From Ridgeia piscesae (lineage: Eukaryota; Annelida; Polychaeta; Sabellida; Siboglinidae): DNA of 64,000 bases. The notes under the pieces were generated by a model. That model worked only from the letters and a program-made list of their open reading frames with translations, was not told the origin of the DNA and ran no database searches. The stretch lies in assembly GCA_025642075.2 (NCBI GenBank), contig JAODUO010000044.1, forward strand, positions 1,232,001-1,296,000. The letters run 5' to 3'. Each line of letters starts with the position of its first letter. Within the stretch, counting starts at the first letter, position 1. Below, piece after piece: positions 12,026 to 25,200 of this stretch. The translations under genes and the position numbers were made by a program.

Positions 12026-12867
12026 GATATATTATGTGTTCGTATGGTCATTGTATATGATATTACTAGAAAATAGCTGAAATCAATTTTCATTTATAAA
12101 TAGGCTCCGTTATAAATAATACATTCTCCACAAAATATTAATTAATAGATAATTTGTATTTTGTTACAATTCAGTGCCAATTGTTAATATTAATAATTAG
12201 TTATGAAAATACTAAGTACTGTAAAACTAGTAGCTACAAATATACTCAAAATCATGTTACATGTTGACAGGAGGTCAGAGGTTCGACATCACATCGCTGT
12301 AAGATGGACATGTCAATGGATGACCCTACTGTGTATGTATATTCATACATTATCCTTTACACATTTGCACTATAGGGACAATACAATGAGTTTCGGTGTC
12401 CATGTGTACTATTATCTGCATCATTTATATCTATAAACTTTGCAATTCCATGCACCAAGTCCAACCCTTTCAATGGCACCATTATTTGCAACTTTGCAAC
12501 CCGGTCCTTCTAAATATTTTCAGTTATGTTTAATAATCTCTTACCACTTTTTTCTACACATTTCAAACTTCATAAATGTTATGCAGATAGCTTTAAAGAA
12601 GGCCTTTATCACTATTTTGGATATTAAGGAGTATGTTCTTCCCTTGTTGTTTTCATTACTTTATTGTGAGATTTGACTTGCATGTTTTGTAAATTTGTAA
12701 TGAGTTAAATATAATTTGATTTGAAGTATGGTTTGTTTCAATAACTCAGCTATAAAACTATGCAAAGGGGTAAGCTAATCTGTCCTGCTGCTGGAAAAAT
12801 ATACAGTTATACTTTCAGCAAAGCATTACAGAGGTATAACTGATTGTAATGTCTACTTTGCTGACAG

Positions 12868-13833
12868 GTCCCTGCAACCACGCAAGAGGAAGTCGGGGAG
12901 CAGACGATCCTCTGTGAGTGACACTTTATGCAGTGACATGAACTGATGTACACCTAGCTGTACTAAGGTTTAACATATCAAATCTACACCTTTGCCAAAG
13001 TGTCTGCATTAGTGTTGTCTGTTATGGACATATCAGTAAGTTCCGGTCTTCAGCAGTCAACTGAGAATAATTCTTCATGGTCCAGGGTATTTGAAAAGTT
13101 CAATGTAAATTGCTAATTGTAAAATATACTATGTCTAAGTACCATCCTTGTGTGCCAGGGGTCGCTGCTGCTGATTACGTCAGTACCAGGCACAGTAGGG
13201 CTGGTCCCTTTGCAAAACTCTGAATTTAAGATCAGCCAATAAAGTCACCCACAATGAGTGTAGTTGGTCTCTGGTCATCAGATATAATTGTGGGTGATTT
13301 CAGCCACACAGTTCTCATACTACATGCAATGTTTGGGATGTAGAAGCAAATATTTGAATACACACAACATTCAGGTGCTTGTTTGAATGGGCATTATAGT
13401 GGAATTCCCAGAAAATATTATGCATCTTCAATTTGGAGCAAGCAATTGCACTGTTCTCACGACTGGTTTGACTACAGAATTTATGTAAAATCCGTTTAAC
13501 CATTTTGTTAAATGGGTCTAATTAGATATTATATATATAAAATATATATTATATCTACTACATTAGACCCATTTAACAAAATGTTTAAATTGATATATGT
13601 ATATAATAATAAATAATATATGTGTAACATGGTGCAACATGCTGTTGTATGACTTGTGTCGTTGGAGTACTCAACATGTCTCTGTTGCGACAGATTCTCA
13701 AAATGAGACCGTCTCCAACGCGTCAAGCACTCAGTGACATTGATGGTAACAGTCACTTGGAAAACACAGCGACAACGACAAAGAGGCGCCGTCATTCTCG
13801 CAGAGTCAGCTTCGCCAAAACATACCAAGTCAA
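12868..13833 (+). CDS. KNL1: KNL1 exons with PP1-docking SSILK and RVSF motifs
   Basis: The first resolved exon (12868-12913) encodes a basic stretch ending KSGSRRSS. The next (13694-13833) opens with ILKMRPSPTRQALSDIDGN and ends RRRHSRRVSFAKTYQV plus a split codon. Joined, they give SSILK, split by a phase-0 intron between SS and ILK, followed 34 residues on by RRVSF. This is the vertebrate order (SSILK, then S-R-R-V-S-F-A-x-T). Both motifs bind the catalytic subunit of PP1; Aurora B phosphorylation of the Ser residues releases it. The exon at 14312-14367 continues with EFVKEAGWNQ. Confidence 0.92.
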
Positions 13834-16800
13834 GTGAGTCGTTGGTAGTCTGCAGAGGAAACTAAATATTAAACATGTATACAATTTACAAAACCTGCCA
13901 GACACTGTATATTTAATGAGACTATAAATGTATAATGAGTGTCGTTATCCAATGCACGGTTAAGACCACAATCATCTCAACAACTGCTGTTTTTCAGAAT
14001 ATCAGCAATAATGATTACAAATGAAGGCAAAGTTGTGATATTAGGCATTCATATTGATGATAAAACTTAATTATCTGGCACCATGCACAAACATGGGAGA
14101 CATGTTCCAAAATATGATAAATATACATTGGTCTGCATATGGTACACAATACTAGATAGCTTAAATATGTATCAGTATTTATATTCTATTCATGTGGTCC
14201 ACCTGGACTTCCCGAATCCCTAAAATGAGTTAATGATGACGTGGTAGAACAACAATCATCTACAGTTAATTTGTCAGTTCCCCTGGGTGTCATGTTTTTT
14301 TGTTATTTCAGAGAGTTTGTTAAAGAGGCTGGTTGGAATCAGTCGCCTGCCACTGCTGGCAGCCAAGGTAAGGTTCAATGTCATCTTTTCATTCTCTCAG
14401 ACACCATTCTTCATCCTTGCCCTTTTGAAATATCTTAGCGTTATTTTGTCATCCAAATTTGCCTTTTTTTCTCGGATCAATCTCTCCGCAGTGACCTGCC
14501 CCTAAATCTGTCCTCACTCATTTCATGTAAATGTCCTGCCCATCAAGCTCTCTTCACTCAGTCCATGTAAATGTCCTGCCCATCAAGCTCTCTTCACTCA
14601 TTCCATGTAAATTTCCTACACATCAAGCTCTGTTCACTCAGTCCATGTAAATGTCCTGTCCATCAAACTCTCTTCACTCATTCCATGTAAATGTCCTGCC
14701 CATCAAGCTCTCTTCAATCATTCCATGTAAATGTCCTGCCCCTCAAGCTCTCTTCACTCATTCCATGCAAATGTCTTGCCCATCAAACTCTCTTCACTCA
14801 TTCCATGTAAATGTCCTGCCCGTCAAACTCTCTTCACTCATTCCATGTAAATGTCCTGCCCATCAAGCTCTCTTCACTCATTCCATGTAAATGTCCTGCC
14901 CATCAAGCTCTCTTCACTCATTCCATATACTGGGTAAATGTCCTGCCCATCAAGCTCTCTTCACTCATTCCATATACTGGGTAAATGTCCTGCCCATCAA
15001 GCTCTCTTCACTCATTCCATGTAAATGTCCTGCCGTCAAGCTCTCTTCAATCATTCCATGCAAATGTCCTGCCCGTCAAGCTCTCTTCAATCATTCCATG
15101 CAAATGTCCTGCCCGTCAAGCTCTCTTCAATCATTCCATGCAAATGTCCTGCCCATCAAGCTCTCTTCATTTATTCCATGTAAATGTCCTGCCCATCAAG
15201 CTCTCTTCACTCATTCCATGTACATGTCCTGTCCATCAAACTCTCTTCACTCATTCCATGTAAATGTCCTGCCCATCAAGCTCTCTTCACTCATTCCATG
15301 TAAATGTCCTGTCCATCAAACTCTCTTCACTCATTCCATGTAAATGTCCTGCCCATCAAACTCTCTTCACTCATTCCATGTAAATGTCCTGTCCATCAAA
15401 CTCTCTTCACTCATTCCATGTAAATGTCCTGTCCATCAAACTCTCTTCACTCATTCCATGTAAATGTCCTGCCCATCAAACTCTCTTCACTCATTCCATG
15501 TAAATGTCCTGTCCATCAAACTCTCTTCACTCATTCCATGTGAATGTCCTGTCCATCAAACTCTCTTCACTCATTCCATGTAAATGTCCTGCCCATCAAA
15601 CTCTCTTCACTCATTTCATGTAAATGTCCTGCCCATCAAGCTCTCTTCATTCATTCCATGTAAATGTCCTGCCCATCAAACTCTCTTCACTCATTCCATG
15701 TAAATGTCCTGCCCATCAAACTCTCTTCACTCATTTCATGTAAATGTCCTGCCCATCAAGCTCTCTTCACTCATTCCATGCAAACTCTCTTCACTCATTC
15801 CAGGTAAATGTCCTGCCCATCAATCACTCTTCACTCATTCCGTGTAAATGTCCTGTCCATCAAGCTCTCTTCAATCATTCCATGTAAATGTCCTGCCGAT
15901 CAAGCTCTCTTCAATCATTCCATGCAAATGTCCTGCCCGTCAAGCTCTCTTCAATTATTCCATGCAAATGTCCTGCCCGTCAAGCTCTCTTCAATCATTC
16001 CATGCAAATGTCCTGCCCATCAAGCTCTCTTCACTCATTCCATGTAAATGTCCTGCCCGTCAAGCTCTCTTCACTCAGTCCATGTAAATGTCCTGCCCAT
16101 CAAGCTCTCTTCACTCAGTCCATGTAAATGTCCTGCCCATTTCAAACTGCTCCTATATGCTGTGACTCCATCTTCCTTCAGTTGACAGCCACAACATAAC
16201 CTCTAGCAGTACGTGTTGATAACTTAGAGAGTTAACATTATTCTTTATCAATTAAATGCAGCTGTAGACAGACATCAGCTTATACACTGTCCTGATGCAA
16301 GCGAGAATCCAGACACTACAGTGTTAGTTGACGAGCCCATGATATGTGAACATTTCTATTAATGTAAAAATTGCTTTTCCAGATCCTGAGAGTTGCACAA
16401 GTCAGTCGGGAGAGAGGTATGGGTGTGAAATAAATAGTACAGAAATAGAACAGAAGGTGTGCATACATGTGCCTCAAATGCCAACAATGCTTGCATGTGG
16501 AAACACATGCATAAACTGAAATGTTGTCAAAGCGCTTGCACTATGAACATATTGACTTGTTCTACGATTCAGTAAGACAAACCTTTTAGTTTCACAATCA
16601 ATGTATGTCTCAATAATTTGTTCCAAAGACAGACTGACAGTTCTTTAGTTTGACCCAAGTACGACATCACTGAATATGAATTGTGAGTATATAAAACATA
16701 AATAACAAATAGTATACAAATTATTACGTGGGGCAGGGAGACTCCCACTAAAGCTCAGATGTACTTTTTGGTGTTTGTTAAAATATATGCATCGAAGGCT

Positions 16801-19239
16801 ACTTACTGGGTTAGGCCAGAAGTATGATATTGATAAACATCTTCTAAACGTATTCATTGATCGTAACACACCAGTAAATATAATCTATTTGTCGAATGTA
16901 ATATAGAAATATTTTAAAATGTCTGGTAGGAGTTTGTGGATAAGTTTGATGCAACACGTTCTAATGTGTGAGTTCTGTTACAGCTCAAGCCACGGCACTG
17001 GCATCTCCGGTGAGTGGCACATTACATAACTACACCTATTGGTTACTTCTAGGTCAATAATACATCTCTGTTAGTGTCCCGAAGAAGGCATACAATGGCA
17101 TCGGTGCAAATGTTTATTATTTTCATTTATGATATGTTGCTTGTGCCGTGATGTATGTTATATAAAAAAAATGAATAGTCTTTTATTATATAAGTAAATA
17201 ATATAATAATAATATTTATAAATGACATTTGTACAGCAGTAAGATATTCTTGTCATGTGGAGCAATGTGATTTGTATACAAATGAACATATAAAAATCAT
17301 AAGTTGACAATGACTTTTATTTTGTTGCGCATTTTGAAGAGTCAACATCATCAATGCTCTTGATTATATAATGTTTAATTCAAAGTAAAGGTAATATGTT
17401 ATATGGATACCTTTATTTCAGATAAAACCTTAATATATTCAACACGTGCATAAAAGTATATAGCTTTTAAAAGTAAATGGTTCAAATTATAAACAATAAA
17501 AATTAAGATAAATAAAACTTATATTTTGTTGATGTATTGATATGCAATGTTGAATGTATATAATATATATATATATATATATATAAATTTGGCACTTAAG
17601 ACACGTCTTTTTTAAAAGGCTTTTAATACTTAAATAAGTGACATACAGTGATACACTTTTGTTTTGTTCAGTGGTTTGAATAGAACAATGGACTGAATAT
17701 AGCACTTCATAAGAATCATTATTATATTATTGTGAGACACGGACTAATCGCTACAACTGCAGTGATGGTTGACTGTGCAGGGCTGGAGCATCTGCTGCGG
17801 GGGCCCATCCAGATGGAAGTCCCTCTCTCCCAGAACAGCCTCAGTTCACAGGTGAGACGAACACACTCTCCTTTCCGTCTCACAGACAAGTCCACTCACA
17901 GTCTGTCACATATCTGAAGCAAAGATCGGTTACGTTGTCGCGCTTATATTTTTCCAGGCGTTATAAACTATCCGGGTAATGTTTCTGCGCAGACGCGATG
18001 AACCTAAACCCATCAACGTGCAGCGAAACGCAAAGCATTTATCGTATAAATACCATGGGCTGTTCGTTAACTCTCCTGTGGTGATTATTGTGAAGAGTTG
18101 CTTAAAATGTTGTTAACTACATTAAAATGGTACGTCTGTTTAAATTACTGTCACGGATTATGGCACATTGCAGGCAAATGATTTGCACTTGCTATCAAAA
18201 CATCTCAAAACGTGTTTGCCCCATGTTAATTTGCGACAAATAACATTGCTGAAAGGTTATATACGTCCTAATGAACAACCTGTTGGATTTATACCATTAA
18301 TGCTTTGCGTTTTGTTGCATTTTGATGATTTGACATTTATTGCGCATGCGCAGAAACGTCACCCGGATAGTATATAACGCCCGGAAAAATGTAAACGCTA
18401 CAACGTGCTGGTCTCACACGTATCGTCATCAGCTAGGGGACCATTTCATACGACATCAGTTTGATTGTATTTGTTAGTCTTATTTTATAAAATAATGACC
18501 AGCCCACTGTTGGAATTGCATGTTGGTGCTCTATCAAGTATTTTAGACAGCTTGTTTATAGTGTTTGAGACGTTCAAGGGAAATGCTGTCACATGAGATG
18601 CATACATCCAGGGCCATGTGTAGGATAACATTTTGCCTGTCACGTGTTTTGGGTGGCCATGTCGATGTTAACTCAGTTGAGACGTGTTTTATGGCCTGAA
18701 ATAAACTACAAACATACGTATGACACATTTACATCCATTTTCAAGGCACAACTGAAAATATCTATGTTTTTGAATACTTTTTGCTCCACTGGTCTCTGCA
18801 TAAAGCTGTGCTGACATCAGTCATTGGTTGTGCTATGCCTTCCACTGCCACATGTGTCTGCAGGGGAGGAACCAGGAAACACCGGGCAGCTCCACCCAGG
18901 GTACATGCAGCCAGGGCAACTACAACGAGGGCAACAGGGAGGCTGATGACACTGCAGACACAGTGACGTTGCTGCAAGGGTTCTCGACAGTAAACAGCAG
19001 GTGAGTGCAGACAGGTCACAGCAACAATGTGCCACTGATTTTTGTATCAATTACAATGTCATCCTAGCTTTCATGTGCAAAGATGCAGTTCTTTAAAGAA
19101 GGTTTTGGCTAATTTCAAATGCATATATCTAAACAAAATCGTTATTTACATCGGACAGTAAGAATTAAACATAATAATAATACATACTTATACAACACCG
19201 ATCAATTTATAATTGCTCTCTAGAGCTTTACAAACATGC

Positions 19240-19292
<53 letters not shown>

Positions 19293-22200
19293 TTTAATGA
19301 CTTACTTTGAAGCGATTAGTTGAAATCTGCTGTGTTTAGTTTCAACTGAACGCACATAAATAAATGTAATTCTTAATGTCCATTCAAATCTCTGGGCCAA
19401 TATTTTCTATGTCAGGAACTTTGATATTTCAGTTTTGTTTCACAATCATTGTCAGCAAGCTGAATTTGTATAGGGACATGTCACATGACCTGTGTCATGT
19501 GACAAACCTGTCACAGGATTAGTGGAAATCTAGAAACACCTGCCCAACATCAGAGTTTACCCGGGTACATTACTTCCTTGTGTTTTCTCTTGTGTAAATT
19601 CTCTTCTATTGGTTTAAAATCTAAAAGTGAGTTGTTTTTTGCTTGTGAATTGTTTTTGTCCACTAGTTGGTATAGCTGAACCAGCATTGAATGATTAATT
19701 TAATCGCATAAATTACTTTTTCACTGTAGCTTGTAAAATAATTATGTCCATATTGACTGGATATGTGAGACTTATATTGACTGGATATATATATATATAT
19801 ATTTCTTCTGATTATATTTATTTTGTGTGGATGTGGTTTGTTTGTAGCGCCAGAGTGGAAGTGACGTCGGTGCAACAAAAGCACTACTCGTGTCAGTTTG
19901 AGAACTACCCGGGCGTATACAACGTCACAGACAAGGCTGACTTCAACACACTGCTCAATACCTCCATCAACAGCTACATCAACATGGCAAGTGGCACCTC
20001 CACCGTTACCATGACGACCGCTCCAACACGTCCACTTGCATCTGTGGTCAGCCACTTGGGTCAGCAAACTGACACCGATAGGACACAGGTGTTTGACGCC
20101 GACATGGACTTCACACAGTGTCTGAACGTGTCTGCCGGAGACATGAATGACAGTGTGTTTGCGAGTCCAGCAATCCGGACAATCGATAGTAAGAGCTTCC
20201 TCTCTCGACTTATGGCCGGAACATCAGCAGTGACCACTACGGTTAGCTCACCAGCGTTTGGTGACCGCACACAGCTCCTTGATGCTGACATGGACCTCAC
20301 ACAGTGCTTGAATGCATCTACTGTCAGTAAATGTGATCGCTTTAGCCCCGCTGGTAAAACTGACGATTTCCTCTCTCGTTTTTTGGGTCAAACATCACGG
20401 GCAGCAGCATCTCCGGACACAAAAAAAATCGACGCCCAGGAATTTCTTAGTCGCCTCACAGGTGGGACGTGGAGTTCTGATTCGTCGTCAGATTCACGCA
20501 AACGGCCAGTTGCACCACCAGACACAGCTAAAATTGACGCCCAGGAATTTCTCAATCGCCTCACAGGTGGGACATGGAATTCTGATTCGTCGCCAAATTC
20601 AAACAGTGGTTCTGCCACTACTCACCCTGGTGACGCAGATCGAACCATTTATTTTGGTGCAAATAATGCTGGTGCAGAGGATGGCATTGAGTTCACTGCT
20701 TGTCTCAGTGTGCCCGTTCACGTGGCTAAGGGAGCAGCCATTAACACAGTTAATGAGGTCTTAGAGAGGCCAGTCATCGATCAAACTGTCGTGTTTGGTG
20801 ACGCTGTCAACGATAGTGCCGCTGACATGGAGCTCACGGGCATCGTTGAAGTTGGTGCTGGAGCTACTGAATTGATGAGTTCAAAGGTCAGTGGAGCAAC
20901 CACAAGAGGTGACCGTCCAGACAAGGTGGCCCGTGCAATGGTTAGGTCAGCTACTGGAGAAGGAAATGTTCCGAAGGCTGATGTGACCGTGTACGGTGGG
21001 GAAGACGGCTTCACATCACGGATGGACTTGACAACTTGTGTTGGAGCACTCAACCCCGGCCTCACAGCAGCGGGTAGGTTTAATTGAATGGGTGTGTCAC
21101 TATCACTACAGTGTACAGTGCTTTGAGCAGTCCTCAAGACAGGTCTTTATGCAGGATCACATTTTTGCCAGTCCTAATTGTTTTGGTAGATATGAGCATG
21201 CTCACTCGCATACATACAAGCCAGTCGAGAGTTATATTATGACCTAAAATAAGAGCTCTATAAACATACATGTGACACCCATTTTCAAAGCATAATTGAC
21301 AACGTATATGATTTTTGAAGATTTCTACTTACCTTTTTACCTGTTCACTGATATTTCTGCCCGTTCGAAACAGGTTTTACCTGTCTAAATTACAAGGGGT
21401 GTGGGTTTCCTATGCTATGGATATAATTTAGCGGTATGGATACACCATATGAACTGACCTGTGACCTGTTCTGTTTATCCTGCGTGGCCACTATACTGTC
21501 GTGTTGTTTGGTTGCAGCCGTCAAAGAGACATTTGCCATTGTCAGGGGGCGTCACTTAGAGACCAGCGCAGCCAGTGCTCCGTCACTGCTGTCCGTGTCT
21601 CTGGCAGCGTTGAATGGTGGAGGACAGCAGCAACAAGACAGACAGGTGCACACAGGTGAGCACACTGTGGTGTTTGGTGACACCGTCAACGACAGCGTCG
21701 CCGACATGGATTTCACTGGCGTCATTGACATTGATGTCACTGCTCATAAACTGACAAGTTCAAAAGTCACTGCTCATGAACTGATGAGTTCAAAGGTCAA
21801 TGGAGCAGCCACAAGTGGTGACCGTTCAGACAGAGTGGTCAGTGTAGCGGTCAGAGAGCGTGCTGCTGACCTCAATGAGACATCAACTGCTAGCAAGGGA
21901 AACATCCCAACGGCTCAGTCCCTTAAGGCTGACACGACTGTGTACGGAGGGGAAGACGGTTTCACTTCACGGATGGACTTGACAAGTTGTGTGGGAGCAC
22001 TCAATCCCAGACTCACAGCAAAAGGTACGGGCTGGAAGGTCACTGTACAGTATGTAGTAGAGCTCACAGTGTTTATATGGTACGGCTGTTAAAAATAAAT
22101 ACAAGGAAAAGATCAGCATTGTTTATAACGCATAGATGGCTAAACATTTCATAACCTACTTTGGTGAATGTGCAAGGCACGAGTGCTTGTAACACTTAGC

Positions 22201-25200
22201 AAAATATATAGTTTTACTAACTTGAAAGGAAAAGGTTCTAAATGGGATGCTCTTATCATGTTTTAATATTGAATTTGTTGAATGAAATTGTTTTACTATA
22301 AGTGTATAAACCAGTTTGTGTTTGCCTGTGTCAGCACACCCACTGACATCTCAGGTTGATGTGAGGGCAGCCAGTGACAGGGCAGTCAGTGCTAGCCGCA
22401 ATGAGACGTCAGCTGCTGGGGACGGAAGCATCTTGAAGACTCATTCCATCAAGGCTGACACGACTGGGTACGGAGGGGAAGACGGCTTCACTTCGCGGAT
22501 GGACTTCACGAGTTGTGTTGGAGCACTCAACCCCACACTCACTGTAACAGGTAGGGACGACTGAATTTTGTGTTTGTGCCAAGGTGTAAGATGTGTGATT
22601 CGTATGTGTGTATTTGCAGTAGGTTATACATGTTTCTGTATTTCTAACAAGTTAGAATATGCACATATTTTTACTAGCTCAGTGTATAATATTCTAGCAG
22701 GATGCACTGTGTGTTTCTAGCACATTGTTCGGTGTTTGTTTGCAGGAAAAACACAGGCATCTTCCAACACAAGCAGTAATAACTTGCAAACACCCACAGT
22801 CAGCGTTCTTTCTCGCTGTGAATCGCAAACAAACAAAGCTCTACACCATGAGACGGACAATCACACCATCGTGTTTGGTGATGCCAGTGACGAAAATGTG
22901 GCTGCTATGGAACTCACTGGAGTTGGGAGTGTCCGGAAAAACCTGACGGCCAACTCCCTCAACGCCGATGTAACTGTGTACGGTGGAGGAGATAGCCTCA
23001 CTTCACGGATGGACTTCACGAGTTGTGTGGGAGCACTCAACCCCACACTCACTGCCACAGGTAGGAGCTGGAAGGGCACTCTGCTGCTGAATGTGTGGTC
23101 AACATTTTGATGTGGTTTATGCATAGATGATTATGTTTGACAAATCTGCAAGGGCTGAGTGTCAAACTTTGTAATATAAATATACAGTTTTACTAACTTG
23201 AGATAGAAAAGTTCCAAATGGGATGCTCTGATACAAATCATGATCTAATGTTGGGTGTTTGCATGAAATAAGGACAAGTTCTAAATGGGATGCTCTGATA
23301 CAAATCATGATCTAATGTTGGGTGTGTTGCACGAAATAAGGAAAAGTTCTAAATGGGATGCTCTGGTAAAAATCCAATATTGGATTTGTTGCAGGAAACG
23401 TTTTGATAAAAGAGTATAAAAGTATTGTTTATGTCTGGCAGGACACCTACCGGCATCACAGGGTCCTGTGTGCACAGCCAATGACAGCACTTCACAGATG
23501 GACTTGACGACTTGTGTGGGAGCGTTCAACCCCAGCCTCACTGCAACAGGTAGGGGCTTGAAGGTCACTGTGGTGGAGCACATCAATGTTCATTGGTAGT
23601 TATCTTTGTTCTAGAACTCGATGTCCCTTGAATGTTTGGTGTCTGAGATGAAAAGTATCTAAAAGGAAAAGATAAATATACATGCAGAGGTGACCGTCCA
23701 GACAAGGGGGTCAGTGCAATGGTTAGGTCAGCTACTGGAGAAGGAAATGTTCCGAAGGCTGATGTGACCGTGTACGGTGGGGAAGACGGCTTCACATCAC
23801 GGATGGACTTGACAACGTGTGTTGGAGCACTGTGCACTCTGGATATGTTAAACACCTAGGAATCCATGCTCCTGATTGACCTGGCACTGAGGGCAAAGAA
23901 TGACTTGCTATTGTCTGGAATGCACTAAACATGCATGCATACAAACATATGATTGGATTGTAGTTAAATTTCTGTAAATCTCTAGTTGCATGTGTGTTTT
24001 CAGACTCTACCAGTTGTCACTTGGAAACAGCCCCCTCCACCAGTTGTCACTTGGAAACAGCCACCTCCACCAGTTGTCACTTGGAGACAGCCCCCTCCAT
24101 GAGTCATCATTTGGAGAGAGCCCCCTCCACCAATTGTCATTTGGAGACGGCCCCCACCACCAGTTGTCACTTGGAGACGACCCCCTCCACCAGTTGTCAT
24201 TTGGAGATGGCCCCCTCCACGAGTGGTCACTTGGAGACAGCCCCCTCCATGAGTGGTCACTTGGAGACAGCCCCCTCCACGAGTGGTCACTTGGAGACTA
24301 CACATACACCATCATCATCAGTGCACTCAGCCCGCAGGTCTACAGGGGCTGGGAACGACAGAGGGAAGCAGATGGGGGAAGGACAAATGCAGGTTGTGTT
24401 TGATGCTAGGACAAGTGAGAGTTTGACCAACACGAACCTGGCTGCGAGTGTTATGGCTGACCAGTCTACAGGTTCAAACAGTGACTGCAGTGATGCTGGT
24501 AAAACTATTCCACCGTCACATGACATCACAAGTTGTCACAGACTCGATACCGACAAGCTGACACCAGCTTCATGCAATGTCACAAGCGATGCAGATCAAA
24601 TTATGCCGACTTCACATGACATCACGAGTTGTCACACCGTCAGTGATAAGATAACTGGTGACGAAGACTTATCTTCACGGTTCAAACTGCCGGTTTCTGT
24701 TGGTCCCCAGAACACCTCTGTGGCACTTTCAGGTAAGTACATTTGACTGCATTGTGAACAGAAGCCGGTGTACCCATCAACTGCTGCTATCACCTTTCGT
24801 TCATAAAAGTAATCTCAATCATTGCATGCAGCTTGCTCTTTAGCTGCTCCAAATATGGAGTGATATACCCATAGCTTCATGCATAGACACACCCACCCGT
24901 CATTTCGATGGGTAAAAACTAGTGCTGGTTCGATACCAGGTTTTGTTCGATACCTATCGATACCTGAATTTTGTTCGATACTTACGTTGTAATTAAGTCT
25001 AATTTTCACATAGAACACAGTTCCCATTAGAAGCACAGTATGCAACAGAAGTAGTGCTGGTTCGATATCAATCGATATATTACTGGTTTGATACCAGAAT
25101 TCTTCGATACCGATCGATATATTACTGGTTCGATATCAGAATTCTTCGATATCAATCGATACTAGATTTTTAGTTGATACTCGAAATTTACCTTATAAAT

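Noticed and set aside
14651..16127. Overlapping MSCPSSSLHSFH repeat ORFs
   Set aside because: Same 40-bp minisatellite read in three frames, inside a KNL1 intron.
20312..20764. 150-codon ORF overlapping the KNL1 large exon in another frame
   Set aside because: Shadow of the repeat-rich KNL1 frame, which is supported by motifs and splice phase.
22420..22440. GSILK in KNL1 exon 22335-22550 as a second PP1 site
   Set aside because: It lacks the flanking Arg/Ser context and is in the MELT array, far from RVSF; chance occurrence is likely.
24004..24297. HLET in the 10-residue repeats as true MELT motifs
   Set aside because: The Met is absent and no aromatic T-Omega element precedes them; kept only as a possible derivative.
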